Shown: piece after piece, positions 4,723 through 5,775 of the stretch
Position numbering within the stretch: the stretch's first letter is position 1
Layout: each line of letters begins with the position of its first letter
DNA from: an uncultured Lachnospiraceae bacterium
Lineage (GTDB): Bacteria; Bacillota; Clostridia; Lachnospirales; Lachnospiraceae
Length of the DNA: 5,775 nucleotides
Assembly: GCA_902473545.1 (NCBI GenBank)
Contig: CABRSG010000157.1
Coordinates: forward strand, 1 to 5,775
Direction: 5' to 3'
Made by a program: the position numbers and the translations under genes
The notes under the pieces: generated by a model
What the model saw: the letters and a program-made list of their open reading frames with translations, nothing else
Told to the model about the DNA's origin: nothing
Database searches by the model: none

Positions 4723-4929
4723 CTAAAAGTAAAACAGTTCCTCAAATTTTTTATCCAGCGCGATGCATAAGAGCAGTGCCAGCTTTGCCGTCGGATTAAA
4801 CTGTCCTGTCTCTATAGAGCTGATGGTGTTTCTCGATACCCCGACCATCTCTGCCAGCGCCGCCTGCGACAGCTTTTTCTCAGCGCGGGCTTGTTTTATA
4901 TGATTTTTTAATTCCAGTTTTCCATCCAT
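4723..4929 (-). CDS. Small Cro/CI-type (XRE family) helix-turn-helix regulator
   Basis: A 68-residue single-domain DNA-binding protein. The five-helix Cro/CI fold is evident: LKNHIKQARAEKKLS (residues 7-21), the helix-turn-helix QAALAEMVGVSRNTISSIETG (22-42), then FNPTAKLALLLCIALDKKFEELF (44-66). SRNTISSIETGQFNP is the recognition region and is near-canonical for this small regulator group, often found next to a membrane or small enzyme gene it controls. There is no ligand-binding or dimerisation extension. ATG at 4927-4929 is preceded by AGGA about 10 nt away. It is the first gene of the leftward cluster and its stop lies 43 nt (ATG) or 19 nt (GTG) before the NTF2-like gene, so it probably autoregulates the cluster from the promoter at 4990-5018. 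Confidence 0.93.
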   Translation of the reverse strand: MDGKLELKNHIKQARAEKKLSQAALAEMVGVSRNTISSIETGQFNPTAKLALLLCIALDKKFEELFYF

Positions 4930-4989
4930 ATTCTCAGTGTCCTATCATAAATCTGCCTGCTGAAAAATTGCCATGTTTTATTTACAAAC

Positions 4990-5018
4990 AGTGTAACATT
5001 TCCAGGTAAACCAATCAA
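4990..5018 (-). promoter_or_regulatory. Promoter of the regulator-led leftward cluster
   Basis: Leftward -35 TTGATT (5013-5018), 17-nt spacer, -10 TACACT (4990-4995), with TGT directly before the -10 box forming an extended -10. A start near 4983 leaves a leader of about 54 nt before the HTH gene. No comparable promoter was found ahead of the three downstream genes, which supports one transcript for the regulator, NTF2-like, DUF523 and kinase genes. Confidence 0.65.
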
Positions 5019-5076
5019 TATATTTCGCAAAGTTTTATTGGCAAATACTGCAGAACCTTTGCATAGGAAACTTTTT

Positions 5077-5126
5077 GAAATTTTTTTAAATTTCCTGTTG
5101 ACGAATCTATAACCTGGTGCTATAAT
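5077..5126 (+). promoter_or_regulatory. Strong promoter with UP-like element for tRNA-Leu
   Basis: TTGACG (5098-5103), 17-nt spacer and a perfect TATAAT (5121-5126) with TGC before it (extended -10). The start point falls a few bases before the mature tRNA. Directly upstream is an A/T-only block with inverted repeat GAAATTT/AAATTTC (5077-5083 with 5088-5094), in the place of an alpha-subunit-binding UP element. This is what one expects for a highly expressed stable RNA. Confidence 0.85.
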
Positions 5127-5137
5127 AATTTTTGCTT

Positions 5138-5221
5138 GCGGAAGTGCTGGAATTGGCAGACAGGCTAGACTAAGGATCTAGTGATGGCAACGTCGTGTGG
5201 GTTCAAGTCCCATCTTCCGCA
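5138..5221 (+). tRNA. tRNA-Leu, anticodon AAG
   Basis: The full cloverleaf can be paired: acceptor GCGGAAG (5138-5144) with CTTCCGC (5214-5220), discriminator A at 5221; D stem CTG/CAG with the AATTGGCAGA loop; anticodon stem CTAGA/TCTAG (5165-5169 with 5177-5181) enclosing CTAAGGA; a long class II variable arm GATG-GCAA-CGTC (5183-5194); T stem and TTCAAGT loop (5197-5213). The long variable arm, A73 and similarity to other bacterial tRNA-Leu genes support leucine. The 7-base loop puts AAG at positions 34-36 (5172-5174), so it reads CUU/CUC, presumably with A34 converted to inosine. CCA is not encoded (next bases TGA) and must be added enzymatically. It is a single tRNA gene with its own promoter and terminator. 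Confidence 0.95.
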
Positions 5222-5229
5222 TGACGAAG

Positions 5230-5261
5230 ACCCTGTATTCGAAGTGAATACAGGGTTTTTT
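5230..5261 (+). terminator. Rho-independent terminator of tRNA-Leu
   Basis: An 11-bp stem (5230-5240 with 5246-5256, ACCCTGTATTC and complement) with a 5-nt loop GAAGT, running into six Ts (5256-5261). It begins 9 nt after the tRNA discriminator base. A textbook intrinsic terminator. Confidence 0.93.
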
Positions 5262-5274
5262 GTTGCCTGCACCC

Positions 5275-5302
5275 AAAAGGACCTGCCGGTGGCAGATCCT
5301 TT
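5275..5302 (-). terminator. Hairpin terminator of the leftward beta-galactosidase-like gene
   Basis: Arms 5276-5287 and 5291-5302 form a 12-bp stem in the leftward RNA: AAAGGA-U-CUGCC, loop ACC, GGCAG-G-UCCUUU. The single non-Watson-Crick position is a U-G pair leftwards but a C-A mismatch rightwards, so the structure is built for the leftward transcript. Four Ts end the stem before GGG, so the T-run is short. It lies about 37 nt past the stop codon at 5339-5341 and is a plausible end for that gene. Confidence 0.65.
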
Positions 5303-5338
5303 CGGTATGTATTTTGGCATTTATACACAACTGTAAAT

Positions 5339-5775
5339 TCACCCCGAAAACAGATTGGAAATCACGCTCTCACCCACGGCGATCTCATAACCGCGCTCCG
5401 CCCATGGCATATCCTTTTTCAGATGCAGTGAGACACGGTAGAGGTATTCTCCGGCTTCGTGCAGAGCAGCAAACGGCAGCTCGATGTAGCGCCCGCTTCC
5501 AGGAGGCACATCCGCATAAAGACTCCCCGCGCAGATGCTGTTTCCATCGCAGGAAAGCGCATAGCGCAGCTCGAACTCCGATGCATTGGCAAATACGCAG
5601 TGATTTTCCAGGAGTACGCCCTCCTGTGTGACATGCAGCTCGAAATCGGAAACACGCACTGACTTCCGACCGTCCGCCAAAGCCATCCCGTCATAATACA
5701 ACCCATATTCCGGGCACAGCTCCGTAAGCATTTCATGCAGCCAGGTATCCCCAGCCGCATCTGCCTGCCGCCCTT
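5339..5775 (-). CDS. C-terminal part of a GH2 beta-galactosidase-like protein (5' end outside the window)
   Basis: The open frame enters from the right edge (first full codon 5771-5773) and gives 144 residues to a TGA at 5339-5341. The stretch VLLENHCVFANASEFELRY, then LSCDGNSICAGSL, DVPPGSGRYIELPF, AGEYLYRVSLHLK and PWAERGYEIAVGESVI matches the pattern of beta-galactosidase domain 4 (immunoglobulin-like; E. coli LacZ has [20 protein letters not shown], then IELP, then AWSEAGH). YYDGMALADGRK near the start may correspond to the NGLVFADRTP junction, though poorly. In full-length LacZ a large fifth domain of about 270 residues follows; here translation ends within ten residues of ESVI and a hairpin terminator comes next. 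So this is either a shortened enzyme, a large subunit like LacL whose partner is elsewhere, or a decayed gene. No domain-5 sequence is seen in other frames up to the terminator. Catalytic residues would lie upstream and are not visible. Confidence 0.6.
   Translation of the reverse strand, partial: GRQADAAGDTWLHEMLTELCPEYGLYYDGMALADGRKSVRVSDFELHVTQEGVLLENHCVFANASEFELRYALSCDGNSICAGSLYADVPPGSGRYIELPFAALHEAGEYLYRVSLHLKKDMPWAERGYEIAVGESVISNLFSG

Noticed and set aside
5260..5662. Rightward open frames beyond the tRNA terminator
   Set aside because: They are antisense to the beta-galactosidase-like gene, rich in Arg/Ser/Pro, and lack ribosome sites.

Overview
The window looks like chromosomal DNA of a low-to-mid GC Gram-positive anaerobe in the Clostridia, most likely Lachnospiraceae. 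This is inferred from the hpf-secA gene order, strong AGGAG-type ribosome binding sites, the gut-clostridial flavour of the proteins (a CptN/ToxN-like toxin, a eukaryotic-type HisA, a DUF523 protein), and a tRNA that lacks an encoded CCA. No species can be named from the sequence alone. Almost everything is transcribed leftwards; only a toxin-antitoxin unit and a tRNA run rightwards.

Left part (1-1670): the first 252 codons of secA, preceded by its own extended -10 promoter, then the terminator of hpf and hpf itself. The long-form ribosome hibernation factor gene carries a frameshift within its C-terminal dimerisation domain: the last 27 residues of the normal protein are still present but out of frame. 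Its promoter is strong and has a perfect 16-bp palindrome immediately upstream.

Middle (1670-3251): a hisA isomerase of the eukaryotic/fungal HIS6 type stands alone without other his genes. Divergent from it is the most interesting element: a compact, AT-richer unit resembling a type III toxin-antitoxin system. A TTGACA/TATGAT promoter is followed by a short structured leader, then a 13-bp hairpin capped by GAAA, then a 179-residue CptN/ToxN/AbiQ-like endoribonuclease. Unlike known systems, the leader has no evident tandem antitoxin repeats. It has one unit of about 41 nt that can fold as an H-type pseudoknot, and the hairpin lacks a U-tract.

Right-middle (3254-5018): a leftward cluster from one good promoter comprises a small Cro/CI-type regulator, an NTF2/SnoaL-like protein, a DUF523 (TudS-related) cysteine protein and a small RIO/APH-like kinase. 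The last two overlap by 8 nt. The kinase converges on the toxin with only 2 nt between stop codons.

Right end (5077-5775): a tRNA-Leu with anticodon AAG (unusual in bacteria, where GAG normally reads these codons), with a near-consensus promoter and a textbook terminator. Facing it is the 3' end of a gene whose product resembles domain 4 of GH2 beta-galactosidases but stops before the usual final domain, followed by its own hairpin terminator. No stretch of more than 300 bases lacks a gene; the larger gaps are filled by the regulatory elements listed.
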